Positions 1-10,370 of a stretch of DNA of 64,000 bases are shown piece by piece. Each line of letters starts with the position of its first letter. Position 1 is the first letter of the stretch. Under the pieces are notes generated by a model, which was not told where the DNA came from, made no database searches, and was given only the letters and a program-made list of their open reading frames with translations. A program made the translations under genes and the position numbers. Source of the DNA: Vagococcus fessus (GTDB lineage Bacteria > Bacillota > Bacilli > Lactobacillales > Vagococcaceae); assembly GCF_003987565.1 (NCBI RefSeq), contig NZ_NGJY01000002.1:434001-498000 (forward strand). The letters run 5' to 3'.

Positions 1-1
1 A

Positions 2-169
2 GATGAAAGTTGGTACCACGGAAAACATGATTACGAATTAGAAATGGAAGTTAAAGAGGCAGTTTCTGGAAAAGATTATTTTGTGAAATTCATTAAGGAA
101 TATGGCATTACTTATATTCCTACTGAAAATAAGATTTCACGAACAATACGTGCAAAAAAGGCTTTATAA
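2..169 (+). CDS. CYTH domain protein (YjbK-like), 3' end only
   Basis: This is the C-terminal 55 codons of a gene that begins before the window. The readable part contains DYELEMEV, followed by a helix and an arginine near the end (SRTIRAKKAL). This fits the last strands of a CYTH triphosphate-tunnel enzyme of the Bacillus YjbK type, which acts on triphosphate-containing substrates. In Bacillus, yjbK lies in the same neighbourhood as yjbH (spxH), pepF and coiA, so gene order supports the call. The catalytic EXEXK motif would lie upstream and cannot be checked here. Confidence 0.6.
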   Translation, partial: DESWYHGKHDYELEMEVKEAVSGKDYFVKFIKEYGITYIPTENKISRTIRAKKAL

Positions 170-246
170 GCCCTTTTGTTTCATAAAAAAGAAATTTAGT
201 GATACATTATATATAGAAAAGAAAAAGAAAGATATGGGGGATTGCT

Positions 247-897
247 ATGATTGAAGTCTATTTGTTTGTACACCCACTCTGTCCAGAGTGCCTAGCTTCT
301 GAAAAGCGCATTTTACAGATGGTAAAAAATGAGCAAAGAAAGATACAATTTAAATTCCTGCCTTTACTGAACTTACAAACATTTCAACGTTACCTTTCTA
401 CTACTTGCAACCATGACTGTAATTTAAATGATAGAAATAAATTATTCCAAGATTCTTATTCCGCAGCTCTTGATTATAAAGCCATGCAACTACAAGGAAA
501 GAAAAAAGGACAACAGTTCCTTATGGCTTTACAAGAAGCTGTCCAACATAATGAGAGCTACAGTGCAGACCTTGTCAAACAAACAGTTATTGATTTACAC
601 GGTGACTGGGAGATGTTTGTTAACGATCGTCAGTCTGAAAATGTTAAAGAGTCATTTGAAACAGATCAAATTATAGCAAAAGAAATGTCTGTTTCCTTTG
701 CTTCTTCCATGGTCTATTTCAATTATACTTGTGACCAGGATTATGGCATCTTAGTAGAAGAACATCCTACAGATGAGATTTTAGCTGACTTACTTGCTAT
801 GGATCAACCTGAAACGATTGCACCACTAGCAAAAGAAAACACTGTTATTACACATCAAAATTTAGCAGATACCTATTTGCGTTTATTAGAAAATTAA
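247..897 (+). CDS. spxH: SpxH/YjbH-type adaptor for ClpXP degradation of Spx
   Basis: The 216-residue protein has a DsbA-like thioredoxin fold. A CPEC motif (C12, C15) follows the first beta strand, as in YjbH proteins, and the rest is helical and acidic. In this family the protein binds the disulfide-stress regulator Spx and delivers it to ClpXP. A GGGG-type ribosome binding site precedes the ATG. The gene lies between a CYTH gene and a convergent pepF, which is the conserved Firmicutes context. A strong shared terminator follows. It lacks any signal peptide, so it should be cytosolic. The main alternative is a generic DsbA-family FrnE-like protein, but synteny favours SpxH. Confidence 0.85.
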   Translation: MIEVYLFVHPLCPECLASEKRILQMVKNEQRKIQFKFLPLLNLQTFQRYLSTTCNHDCNLNDRNKLFQDSYSAALDYKAMQLQGKKKGQQFLMALQEAVQHNESYSADLVKQTVIDLHGDWEMFVNDRQSENVKESFETDQIIAKEMSVSFASSMVYFNYTCDQDYGILVEEHPTDEILADLLAMDQPETIAPLAKENTVITHQNLADTYLRLLEN

Positions 898-932
898 AAA
901 GCTTATCACCTGATCAGGTGATAAGCTTTTTT
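897..932. terminator. Bidirectional terminator between spxH and pepF
   Basis: A perfect inverted repeat (AAGCTTATCACCTGA and its complement) is flanked by A-run and T-run. It can end both convergent transcripts. Confidence 0.9.
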
Positions 933-935
933 TAT

Positions 936-2756
936 TTATTTTTTATCTAATGTTTTAACCAACTCTTCAAATTCTTCTAAGCGCGCTTCAAAGACAGCCA
1001 TTGCTTTTTCAATGTATGTACCATCCGTCATATCCACTCCCGCTTTTTTCATCACTTCGATTGGGTAATCACTGTTACCTGCTTTTAAGTAAGCGAGATA
1101 ATTTTCTAGCTTCTCTTCTGAGCCTGTCAAAATTCCCTCTGCTAAAGCTGTTGCAGCTGAGAAGCCTGTTGAATATTGATAAACATAGTAATTGTAATAG
1201 AAATGAGGGATACGTGACCACTCTACTGCAATCTCTTCATCTTTTTCAACCGCAGGACCATAGTAGCGACTATTTAAGTCTGCATAATACTCATTTAAGT
1301 AATCACTTGTTAGTGGTACTCCCTTAGCATCTTCTTCATGAATAAAATGTTCAAATTCCGCAAACTGAGTCTGACGGAAAATAGTTCCTTTAAAACCATC
1401 TAGATAACGATTCAACACATACGCTCTTACTTCAGGGTTTGTTTCCGTTTTAAGTAGATACTCTGTCAATAAGTTTTCGTTAGTTGTTGAGGCAATTTCT
1501 GCTAAAAAGATTGAATAATCTCCATAGACATACGGTTGATTACTGCGTGTAAAGTAACTATGAACACTGTGTCCCATTTCATGCACTAATGTATACAATT
1601 GGTCCAAGCTATCGTGCCAATTCATTAAGATAAATGGTTTTGTATTATATGCTCCTGATGAATAGGCCCCACTGCGTTTCCCTTGGTTTTCTACCACATC
1701 AATCCAACGTTCTGAGAAAGCTTCTTTCACGACTGCCATATATTCTTCACCTAACGGTTGTAAAGCTTCTAGGGCTTTTTCTACCGCTTCTTCGTAGGAA
1801 TAACGAATTGGTGCTTCACCTAAAATCGGTGTGTACATATCATACATATGTAATTTCTCAACACCTAGTAACTCTTTTCTTAACCCTACATAACGGTGTA
1901 ATAACGGTAAATGCTTGTCTACCACTTGAATCAACGTATCATGTACTGACTCCGGAATATGATTAGCTGACAGTGCCGCTTCTCTTGCTGAATTATAGTT
2001 CCTTACAGATGCTTTATAATTATGAACTTTAACATTCGCACTCAACGTACTTGCTAGTGTGTGTTGGAATTGTTGATAAACACTGTACAATCCTTTGAAA
2101 CTTGCTTCACGCACTGAAGAATCTGTACTTTCTAATAATTGGCCATATGAGCCATGAGTCAATTGAACAGAATTTCCTTCCTCATCTTTAACCACTGGAA
2201 ATTTAAAGTCCGCATTATTTAAGACAGAAAAAGTCGTGCTTGATGCCCCAAAAATCTCACCTGCACTGGCAAGTAGACTTTCTTCTTTTGCCGATAAAAT
2301 ATGTGGACGACTACTTAATAACTCTTCAATAGAATGACGGTAAATGGCTAAGTCTGATTCTTGATCAAAATAAGCCCAAATTTCTTCATCCGATAATTCT
2401 AATAATTCTGGTTCAAACCACGAAAAAACTTCATTTAATTGAGCAGCTAGACTACTCGCTTTAGCATGCATTGCTTGATACGTTGCATTAGCCGTATCTT
2501 GGTCATTTTTCAAATGTGAATAGACGTATAAATCCTCAAATTTTGAAGATACTTCATCCATTTTTTGTAATGTATTTAATAACTGTGATGGACCTTCTTT
2601 TAATTTTCCTTTTAAAGAAGCAACTTCAGAAAGTTCTGCTTCTAATGCCTCATAACTTTTATCAAACTCCGCATCACTCTTAAAAATAGAACTCAAGTCC
2701 CACGTTAACTCTTCACTTACTTCTGAACGTTTTGGTAATTGTTTGATTTCACCCAT
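936..2756 (-). CDS. pepF: Oligoendopeptidase F (M3 family)
   Basis: This is a 606-residue cytosolic zinc metallopeptidase of the M3B family, the usual length for PepF. The zinc-binding motif HEMGH is at residues 392-396 and the expected downstream glutamate region (SIFLAEIAST) is present. The N-terminal segment (SEELTWDLSSIF) is typical. PepF cleaves oligopeptides, typically of about 7-17 residues, and takes part in peptide nutrition and turnover of signal peptides or pheromones. The start has a GAGGGTG ribosome binding site. It lies next to coiA on the same strand, 183 bases downstream, as in Bacillus, and shares a terminator with spxH. Confidence 0.95.
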   Translation of the reverse strand: MGEIKQLPKRSEVSEELTWDLSSIFKSDAEFDKSYEALEAELSEVASLKGKLKEGPSQLLNTLQKMDEVSSKFEDLYVYSHLKNDQDTANATYQAMHAKASSLAAQLNEVFSWFEPELLELSDEEIWAYFDQESDLAIYRHSIEELLSSRPHILSAKEESLLASAGEIFGASSTTFSVLNNADFKFPVVKDEEGNSVQLTHGSYGQLLESTDSSVREASFKGLYSVYQQFQHTLASTLSANVKVHNYKASVRNYNSAREAALSANHIPESVHDTLIQVVDKHLPLLHRYVGLRKELLGVEKLHMYDMYTPILGEAPIRYSYEEAVEKALEALQPLGEEYMAVVKEAFSERWIDVVENQGKRSGAYSSGAYNTKPFILMNWHDSLDQLYTLVHEMGHSVHSYFTRSNQPYVYGDYSIFLAEIASTTNENLLTEYLLKTETNPEVRAYVLNRYLDGFKGTIFRQTQFAEFEHFIHEEDAKGVPLTSDYLNEYYADLNSRYYGPAVEKDEEIAVEWSRIPHFYYNYYVYQYSTGFSAATALAEGILTGSEEKLENYLAYLKAGNSDYPIEVMKKAGVDMTDGTYIEKAMAVFEARLEEFEELVKTLDKK

Positions 2757-2939
2757 ATGACACCCTCTTTTCTTATCGTTTACTCATTTTTCTACTCTAT
2801 CATACCATACTATTTTATTTTTTAAAGTAATAACCATTACATAAATCGCCTATTACAAACGGAATTAGTCCTTTTAAAAGTTCAATCATCACTTTTTACA
2901 ACAGCCCACCTTTCTAATCATTTACTAATAAAACTTTTT

Positions 2940-3953
2940 TTAGAATTCCAAATAATCATAGGTTTCATTTAAATCACGCAAGACTAAGCTAGGAAATGCT
3001 TCTAGTTTTTTTAAAAGTTCTGGCCTATTTACAATGCATTCCTGCCAAACACTTTTGTTAAATACCCCATCTGATATACCTTTTAGATAAAGAACCTCAT
3101 CTCCTATTACAACAGAACTTACAAGTGGAGAAAAATAGTCATCTGTCAGCGTTTGGAGTAAAAAAGAATCACGATAACATGCCTGTTGAATTTTTAGCAA
3201 CCTCGCATCTTTTTGGACTAATTTACGGATAAGCTCCAACCTCACATAATTTAAATCTGATTTTGAAACTAAGTAATAATTAATTTTTGATAAATTAGCC
3301 ATACTTTTCAATACGCTTTGGAGTGGTACTTTTTCCAAACCAAAAACTTCTTTCTGATAATATAAGGCTCCTGTAATCAGTTGTCTTTGAATACCATAGT
3401 GGCAGAGTAACTCTTGCCTACGAACATCTAATTGCCATAGAACTAAACCTATCTTCTCTCGGTAAGTCAGTGCTGCTTTTTGCAATGTAGAGAGGCGCTC
3501 TTCTAAAAAATAATGACTTCCTAATACCCAAATCACTTCATAACCATTTACTAGGTAGCCTTCTGTTCGTTCTTTAAACCGCTCTAAAGAAAGTGGACTA
3601 CATTGGAACTCTATCGCTAATTTTTCATTTATTAATACATCAGGACGTTGTTTTAATTCCGGCAAGTAAGCCTCTAACTCATAAGGGATGCTTGACCTTT
3701 CACACCACTCTGCGATTAATTTTTTACCTTTCAAATGCTCTTCTGTTTCTCCTTCTGAAAAGGACTGACAGATTTCACCTGAAATATGAGCAAAGTGAGC
3801 CGATAAAATTGGACCATTTTTAAGACGAACAGCATGATGGCAACCTGGACAATAGAATGTTCTCCTTCTCATTTCTTCTAACTCATTTTTTGAGTAATCA
3901 AGCACAGATATTCTTTCACCTAATTTTGTTTCGACACTTAACATCTTCTCCAC
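2940..3953 (-). CDS. coiA: Competence protein CoiA-like
   Basis: This 337-residue protein has the CoiA arrangement. An N-terminal zinc-binding segment (CPGC at 35-38, with HFAH further on) is followed by a nuclease-like core with PDVLINEKLAIEFQ, resembling a PD-(D/E)XK site. CoiA is induced during competence in streptococci and is needed for recombination of incoming DNA. Here it lies upstream of pepF in the transcription direction, with no strong terminator between them, so the two may be co-transcribed. Its presence suggests remnants of, or an intact, natural transformation system, but no uptake genes are visible in this window. Confidence 0.9.
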   Translation of the reverse strand: MEKMLSVETKLGERISVLDYSKNELEEMRRRTFYCPGCHHAVRLKNGPILSAHFAHISGEICQSFSEGETEEHLKGKKLIAEWCERSSIPYELEAYLPELKQRPDVLINEKLAIEFQCSPLSLERFKERTEGYLVNGYEVIWVLGSHYFLEERLSTLQKAALTYREKIGLVLWQLDVRRQELLCHYGIQRQLITGALYYQKEVFGLEKVPLQSVLKSMANLSKINYYLVSKSDLNYVRLELIRKLVQKDARLLKIQQACYRDSFLLQTLTDDYFSPLVSSVVIGDEVLYLKGISDGVFNKSVWQECIVNRPELLKKLEAFPSLVLRDLNETYDYLEF

Positions 3954-3980
3954 CTTTTTCCTCTTTAAAGCTAGATACGA

Positions 3981-4016
3981 AAAAAGAGTCTATCTCATTT
4001 TGAGACAGACTCTTTT
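3981..4016 (-). terminator. Terminator downstream of the NCS2 permease
   Basis: An imperfect inverted repeat (AAAAGAGTCT...AGACTCTTTT) with flanking A and T runs lies directly after the permease stop codon and upstream of coiA. Confidence 0.8.
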
Positions 4017-4018
4017 AT

Positions 4019-5284
4019 TTAAATCCATATTTTAGCAATTAAGTAACATAAGAAGAAGAATGAAATCATCCACATTGGTTTAGAAATCTTTTTACCCTCG
4101 CCAACAATCACTTTTACAATTGGGTAAGACACAAAACCAAATGCTAGACCATCTGAAATACTCATTGAGAAGGCCATTAAGACAATCATCAAGAAGGCTG
4201 GGAACCAATCAGATAAATCATTTAGATTAAGATGTTGAATATTTTGCATCATCAAGCAACCTGTAATGATGATAACTGGCGCTAAAGCTGAGCTTGGAAT
4301 GAAGGTTAATAACGGAATTGCAAAGAAGGCAACGATGAACAGAATACCTACTGTAATAGCAGTACGACCTGTTTTACCACCTTGTTGAATCCCAGTTGAA
4401 CTTTCCGCCGCAGGGATAGTTGGGCTTGTTCCAAGAACACTTGATAATAACATAACAAAACCATTCACTCTAAAGGCACGTTTGAAGTCTTTATCGCTTA
4501 AATCAGGTAATAACCCATTAAATAATCCCATTGATTCAAAAATTAAAATCATTGCTAAAGAGAACGTCCCTAAAATAAATTTAGTAGAAAGAATACTCGA
4601 AAAATCCATTTTAGCAACAATTTGAGGATACTCACTAATCGCTGATAACGAAAACAGACTGTCCGCCTTTGGCACTAAATTAAAGACATTAGCAAAAATC
4701 GTTGTAATGATAATCCCAATGAAAAAGCTACCTTGAACATTTTTCAATAGTAAGATAAGTGTAATCACAAGTGAGGCTAACGTTAAAAGTAACACCGGTG
4801 ATTGGAACGAATTAAGCTCCATAAAGGTATGCTCACCACGAACAATTATGCCACCATTTTCAAGGCCGACTAATACTAAGAAAATACCGATCCCTGCTGT
4901 AATCGCATGTTTCAAACTCTCTGGAACAGCTTCTATTAAAATCTGAGCAAGTGGTGTACAAGCTACTACTAAGTAAATCAAGCTCGCACAGAAACTCGCA
5001 GCTAGCGCTTCTTGCCATGTTAACTTTAATGAGTAAACCAATGTATAGGTGAAAAACGAGTTCACTCCCATCCCTGTTGTTAAGACAATCGGAACTTTTC
5101 CAATAAATCCCATAGCTAGACACCCAATAACTGAAATCAAAATAGTACCAAATACACTCAGCTCTGGTCTAATACCCGCTTCTGCTAAAATCATTGAATT
5201 AACAATAATCACATAGGATACCGCAAAAAAAGCGGTAAGTCCTGCCAAAATCTCTTGCTTCATGTTGACTGCTTTTTCTTCCAA
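4019..5284 (-). CDS. NCS2 family purine-type permease (AzgA/PbuG-like)
   Basis: This is a polytopic membrane protein of about 421 residues with a dozen or more hydrophobic segments. It carries NCS2/AzgA-type features: an N-terminal EILAGLTAFFAVSYVIIVN segment, TGMGVNSFF and PAAESSTGIQQGGKTG. Family members import hypoxanthine, guanine or adenine with protons. I chose a TTG start at 5284 because an AAAGGAG site lies 8 bases upstream. A longer frame from a GTG at 5347 would run through the leader hairpin. The gene is monocistronic between two terminator-like structures, and a cre site overlaps its likely promoter. The exact substrate cannot be read from sequence. Confidence 0.85.
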   Translation of the reverse strand: MEEKAVNMKQEILAGLTAFFAVSYVIIVNSMILAEAGIRPELSVFGTILISVIGCLAMGFIGKVPIVLTTGMGVNSFFTYTLVYSLKLTWQEALAASFCASLIYLVVACTPLAQILIEAVPESLKHAITAGIGIFLVLVGLENGGIIVRGEHTFMELNSFQSPVLLLTLASLVITLILLLKNVQGSFFIGIIITTIFANVFNLVPKADSLFSLSAISEYPQIVAKMDFSSILSTKFILGTFSLAMILIFESMGLFNGLLPDLSDKDFKRAFRVNGFVMLLSSVLGTSPTIPAAESSTGIQQGGKTGRTAITVGILFIVAFFAIPLLTFIPSSALAPVIIITGCLMMQNIQHLNLNDLSDWFPAFLMIVLMAFSMSISDGLAFGFVSYPIVKVIVGEGKKISKPMWMISFFFLCYLIAKIWI

Positions 5285-5311
5285 ACTAATCTCTCCTTTA
5301 ATCTCACAAAC

Positions 5312-5364
5312 AAAAAAAGACAGACGGATAGCGTATAGCCCACCCACCTGTACATATAGTCTGC
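5312..5364 (-). promoter_or_regulatory. Leader hairpin with T-run upstream of the NCS2 permease
   Basis: On the minus strand, CAGAC (5359-5363) pairs with GTCTG (5321-5325), and the hairpin is followed at once by seven T residues, before the ribosome binding site. This is the layout of a transcription attenuator. I could not match the leader to the purine, PreQ1 or other riboswitch consensus, so the ligand or trigger is unknown. Confidence 0.4.
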
Positions 5365-5401
5365 TCTTTATTTAATTATATAAGTTCTCTCACACCTTCC
5401 T

Positions 5402-5439
5402 AATCTAACACCATTCCCACAAAAATGCAAGCGTTTCCT
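5402..5439 (-). promoter_or_regulatory. Promoter with overlapping cre (CcpA) site for the NCS2 permease
   Basis: Plus-strand positions 5425-5439 read ATGCAAGCGTTTCCT, which fits WTGNAANCGNWNNCW at every position. On the minus strand this overlaps a weak -35 (TTGCAT), 17 bases before an extended -10 (TGT-TAGATT, 5402-5407). The overlap suggests carbon catabolite repression by CcpA. Confidence 0.5.
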
Positions 5440-5453
5440 TTTTGTTTATATAA

Positions 5454-6464
5454 TTAAAGGAGGATTTTTATTAAAACATAGGCAAGTATCACTTGTGACG
5501 TCCCAACTAACAAACCATAGCCCATCGATTTTGGTCCTTCTTTAACTAAGTCCTTAAATTTAACACGCATCCCAATACCTGCTAAAGCAATAATTTCAAA
5601 TTGATTGCTGATTTTTTTGGCAACGAATGAGACTGACTCTGGTACGACCGCTAAAGACATTAAAAGACACGCTAAGAAAAAGACTTTGATGAACCACGGA
5701 ATCCCTACTTTTCCTGTCCGATTTTTAGCTTCATTTTTGCTAAATAATGGTGCTGTATCATCATTTGTATTCATTTTAGCAAATACAAGCGCTACGACAA
5801 CTAAGAAAATAATACGAATAATTTTAAAAATAGTCGCCATCTCTGTCACTGGATCATTTACTAACTTACCTGAGGCAATAACTTGTCCTATTGACTGCAA
5901 GACACCACCGATCATCGCACTAGTTTGCAACGTATCATGTTGATAGAGAACACTAGTCAAAACGGGCAGCCCAACCATCAAAATAGTCCCTGTCAAGTTA
6001 ACTATTGTAATCGAAATTCCTTTATCCTTCTCATCACTTCCAACAATAGGACTAACTGTCCCAATAGCTGATGACCCACACACTGCATTTCCCGCAGACA
6101 TCAACAGTGTGAATTTACGATTGAAGCCGAGTAATTTTCCTAACTGATACGTAAAAAAGATGGTCCCTGTCATCTGTATGGCAATAAAAGCTACACCTCT
6201 CACGCCAACGCTCATCACATCAGTCAAATTCAAGGTTAGCCCTGTAAGAGCTATCGAAATTTCTAGTAACTTACTCTCTGAAAATTTAACGCCTTTCGCT
6301 AATGTAGGCTTATTAAATATCGTATTCCCACAAATAATCCCTAAAATAATGGCAAATAAAGCTGCTCCGATTTTTGGAAATAGCTTTCCGATTTCCTGAG
6401 CAACAAGGGCTAGTCCCACGCAAACTGCTACACCTTGCCAATTTTCTTTTGCTAACTTCATCAT
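5454..6464 (-). CDS. yeiH: YeiH-family putative anion (sulfate) exporter
   Basis: This 336-residue membrane protein with about ten hydrophobic segments belongs to the YeiH/UPF0324 family. Typical stretches are GAALFAIILGIICGN, SKLLEISIALTGLTLN and SAGNAVCGSSAIGTVSP. Family members are proposed to export sulfate or related anions, but few have been tested. A LysR gene is transcribed divergently from the 114-base intergenic region, as yeiE is beside yeiH in E. coli, so that regulator probably controls it. The start has a GAGG ribosome binding site. Either of two consecutive ATG codons could be used. Confidence 0.85.
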   Translation of the reverse strand: MMKLAKENWQGVAVCVGLALVAQEIGKLFPKIGAALFAIILGIICGNTIFNKPTLAKGVKFSESKLLEISIALTGLTLNLTDVMSVGVRGVAFIAIQMTGTIFFTYQLGKLLGFNRKFTLLMSAGNAVCGSSAIGTVSPIVGSDEKDKGISITIVNLTGTILMVGLPVLTSVLYQHDTLQTSAMIGGVLQSIGQVIASGKLVNDPVTEMATIFKIIRIIFLVVVALVFAKMNTNDDTAPLFSKNEAKNRTGKVGIPWFIKVFFLACLLMSLAVVPESVSFVAKKISNQFEIIALAGIGMRVKFKDLVKEGPKSMGYGLLVGTSQVILAYVLIKILL

Positions 6465-6578
6465 AGTTCCTCTAACCTTTCTCCTTGTTAATTTAACTAC
6501 TATTAGATTAGCATGATTTATTGATAAAAATAAATTATATATTATAATAGTTCTATAAATTAAACTTATGGAGGAACT
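6465..6578. promoter_or_regulatory. Divergent control region yeiH / lysR
   Basis: This very AT-rich 114-base region contains ATTATAATAGTTCTATAAAT, an imperfect dyad that includes a T-N11-A type LysR site. It should hold both promoters and the LysR binding site. Confidence 0.45.
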
Positions 6579-7472
6579 ATGTTAGATACTCGATTCGAAA
6601 CATTCTTAACCTTATGTCATGAAAAAAATTACACTAAAACAGCAGAAAAATTATTCATTACACAACCTGCGGTCAGCCAACATATCAAATGGCTAGAAGA
6701 GCGATATGACACTAAATTAGTGAGCTATCACCAACGACAACTCTCTTTAACGCCAAGTGGTCAAAAACTTTATGATTATCTTATTAACCTTAAAGCACAG
6801 ATTTCAAAAATCGAACTTGAAGTTGCGACATCCGATACCATGAGTGTGCCTCTTAATTTTTCAGTGACACTCTCCATCAGTGACTACTATCTGCCACAAC
6901 TTATGACCACCTTAACTACAGAATATCCTGAATCTGATATTGCCTGTCATGTTGAAAATACTCACCATATTATCAAAAAACTCCAATCTGGTGAGATTGA
7001 TTTTGCGCTTGTTGAAGGCAATTTTCCGAAAGAACTTTTTACGGCACACAAACTAAGTACAGAACCTTTTATCGGTGTTTGTGGGAATTCCTTTTCGCTA
7101 GATACTACACAAACTTACTCTATTGATGACTTATATCAATTTCCTTTAATTATTAGAGAAACAGGTTCCGGTTCTCGACTTATTTTAGAACATCTACTAG
7201 CCGAACAAAATAGTACGGTACATGATTTTAAACGCCTTTTATCCGTAGGTGATTTACCGACAACCAAAAACTTGGTTGCTGAAAATCATGGTATTACCTT
7301 TTTATATGAAACGGTCGTGAGAGAAGACTTAGAAAAACAAAAACTTAGACGTATTCCACTGCGTTCACTCGAAACTGCTCATAATTTTTATTTTATTTAT
7401 TTAAAAGATAGCCTTTTCGATGACCACTATACCTCTCTCTACACCCTACTTAAACCACTCTTTAAGTCATAA
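6579..7472 (+). CDS. LysR family regulator next to yeiH
   Basis: This 297-residue protein has an N-terminal winged helix-turn-helix (about residues 1-60, TKTAEKLFITQPAVSQHIKW) and a substrate-binding effector domain (about 90-295). It resembles CysL/YeiE-type regulators and is divergent from yeiH, so it most likely activates yeiH in response to a sulfur compound or other anion. The ribosome binding site GGAGG is correctly placed before the ATG. It ends at a terminator shared with groEL. The effector identity is inference from context. Confidence 0.85.
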   Translation: MLDTRFETFLTLCHEKNYTKTAEKLFITQPAVSQHIKWLEERYDTKLVSYHQRQLSLTPSGQKLYDYLINLKAQISKIELEVATSDTMSVPLNFSVTLSISDYYLPQLMTTLTTEYPESDIACHVENTHHIIKKLQSGEIDFALVEGNFPKELFTAHKLSTEPFIGVCGNSFSLDTTQTYSIDDLYQFPLIIRETGSGSRLILEHLLAEQNSTVHDFKRLLSVGDLPTTKNLVAENHGITFLYETVVREDLEKQKLRRIPLRSLETAHNFYFIYLKDSLFDDHYTSLYTLLKPLFKS

Positions 7473-7507
7473 AAAAAGCAAGGGCCTCATGAGGTCCTTG
7501 CTTTTTT
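7471..7507. terminator. Bidirectional terminator between lysR and groEL
   Basis: The stem AAGCAAGG(GC)CTCAT/ATGAGGTCCTTGCTT has an A-run on one side and a T-run on the other, between convergent genes. Confidence 0.85.
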
Positions 7508-7511
7508 AGTC

Positions 7512-9146
<1,635 letters not shown>

Positions 9147-9201
9147 TCACCTCAATAATTATTTTTTAGTTATGTTTGTGTTTCATTTAAATTTGTTTTA
9201 A

Positions 9202-9486
9202 TTAGTCAACAATCGCAATGATATCTTTTTCGTGAACGATTAGGTAATCTTTACCTTCGTGTTTCACGTCAGCCCCTGCGTACTTTTCAAATAACACTTT
9301 ATCATTTTCTTTAACAGAAAGCGCTGCTCTAGTGCCATTTTCAAGTAAATGTCCTGGGCCAACTGCTACAACAGTCCCTGTTTGCGGTCTTTCTTTTGCC
9401 GCAGATGTTAAGACTAAGCCTCCTGCTGTCACTTCTTCCTCTTGTAATACTTCGATTACAACGCGATCACTTAATGGTTTTAACAT
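9202..9486 (-). CDS. groS: Co-chaperonin GroES (Hsp10)
   Basis: The 94-residue protein begins [20 protein letters not shown] and contains the mobile loop region ([12 protein letters not shown]). It caps the GroEL ring. I placed the start at 9486, where a GGGAGG ribosome binding site lies 5-9 bases upstream. An open frame continues 18 codons further upstream but would extend into the operator region. It is the first gene of the groES-groEL operon. Confidence 0.98.
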   Translation of the reverse strand: MLKPLSDRVVIEVLQEEEVTAGGLVLTSAAKERPQTGTVVAVGPGHLLENGTRAALSVKENDKVLFEKYAGADVKHEGKDYLIVHEKDIIAIVD

Positions 9487-9533
9487 TGTCAATTCCTCCC
9501 GTTTTAATAATTTTAAAGTGTTTTCTTTTTGAG

Positions 9534-9560
9534 TTAGCACTCACACCCCATGAGTGCTAA
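9534..9560. promoter_or_regulatory. CIRCE operator (HrcA binding site)
   Basis: The sequence TTAGCACTC-N9-GAGTGCTAA matches the CIRCE consensus at every position and lies between the groES promoter and start codon. Confidence 0.97.
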
Positions 9561-9570
9561 CTCCTTTATT

Positions 9571-9599
9571 ATCATACCTATTTTTTTAAAGTTTAGCAA
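9571..9599 (-). promoter_or_regulatory. groES-groEL promoter
   Basis: On the minus strand, TTGCTA (9594-9599) and TATGAT (9571-9576) are separated by 17 bases, just upstream of CIRCE. This fits a vegetative sigma-A promoter. Confidence 0.75.
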
Positions 9600-9688
9600 G
9601 TATTATGTCATAATCTTAAAAAAATAAATCGCACGTTAAATCCTTTATGATATACTAACCCATATCACTAGAAATAAAGGAGTTAGTT

Positions 9689-10330
9689 ATGAGTTTAAAA
9701 AAATATTTGACCGTCAACCTTTTGACGTATTGTTTAATTTTCTTCGCACCACTTCTTGCATTACCTTTAAAATTTAATCCGCAACAAGTTATTATGTTTT
9801 CTGCTGCGACTTATGTCATTGGTGCAAGTATCATGATTTACTTAAGTCCTCGATTAACAGAACTACCTGTTATCGAACGTGGCAAAAATACACCACTTAA
9901 ACATGTCATTAAAATTGGTTTAATTGGGATTATCCTAGCCTTCTTTTCACAAACAATTGCTGGCATGATTGAACAACTCTTCATAGGAGCTACACCCGAG
10001 TCTGAAAATACAGAAAACATTATGCAAATGATCAAAATGTCTCCTATTTTCATCTTGACTGTTAGTATTGCTGGCCCTATTATGGAAGAATTTATTTTCA
10101 GACGTGCTATTACAGGGGTCTTGTCAAACTATATCACGCCACTATTAGCCGCTTGCTTTAGTTCATTTTTATTTGCTATCGCTCATGCAGATGGTCATAT
10201 CTTAGTCTATTTTGCAATGGGAATGGCTCTGTACTACTTGTATCAATTGACTGGTAACATTTGGACGTCTATCATCACTCATTGTTGCATGAATACACTT
10301 GTTATCGTTATCCAGTTAGCTTTAATTTAA
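9689..10330 (+). CDS. CPBP family intramembrane metalloprotease (YdiL-like)
   Basis: This 213-residue membrane protein has about six hydrophobic helices and the CPBP (Abi/CAAX protease) signature: EE at residues 133-134 followed by FIFR, then AIAHAD, then SIITHCCMN near the C-terminus. These supply the glutamates, histidines and asparagine of the site. Family members process or protect against small peptides or prenylated proteins; the substrate here is unknown. Bacillus ydiL occupies the same place between groES and rex, which supports orthology. An AAAGGAG site precedes the ATG, and a terminator shared with rex follows. Confidence 0.85.
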   Translation: MSLKKYLTVNLLTYCLIFFAPLLALPLKFNPQQVIMFSAATYVIGASIMIYLSPRLTELPVIERGKNTPLKHVIKIGLIGIILAFFSQTIAGMIEQLFIGATPESENTENIMQMIKMSPIFILTVSIAGPIMEEFIFRRAITGVLSNYITPLLAACFSSFLFAIAHADGHILVYFAMGMALYYLYQLTGNIWTSIITHCCMNTLVIVIQLALI

Positions 10331-10333
10331 TAC

Positions 10334-10370
10334 AAAAAAATGACCATCCTTGTAGGATAGTCATTTTTTT
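10334..10370. terminator. Bidirectional terminator between the CPBP gene and rex
   Basis: The inverted repeat AAATGACCATCCT/AGGATAGTCATTT has A and T runs and separates convergent genes. Confidence 0.85.

Noticed and set aside
5285-5400. Purine riboswitch upstream of the NCS2 permease
   Set aside because: The conserved loop and junction bases of the purine aptamer are not present. Only a terminator-like hairpin is seen.
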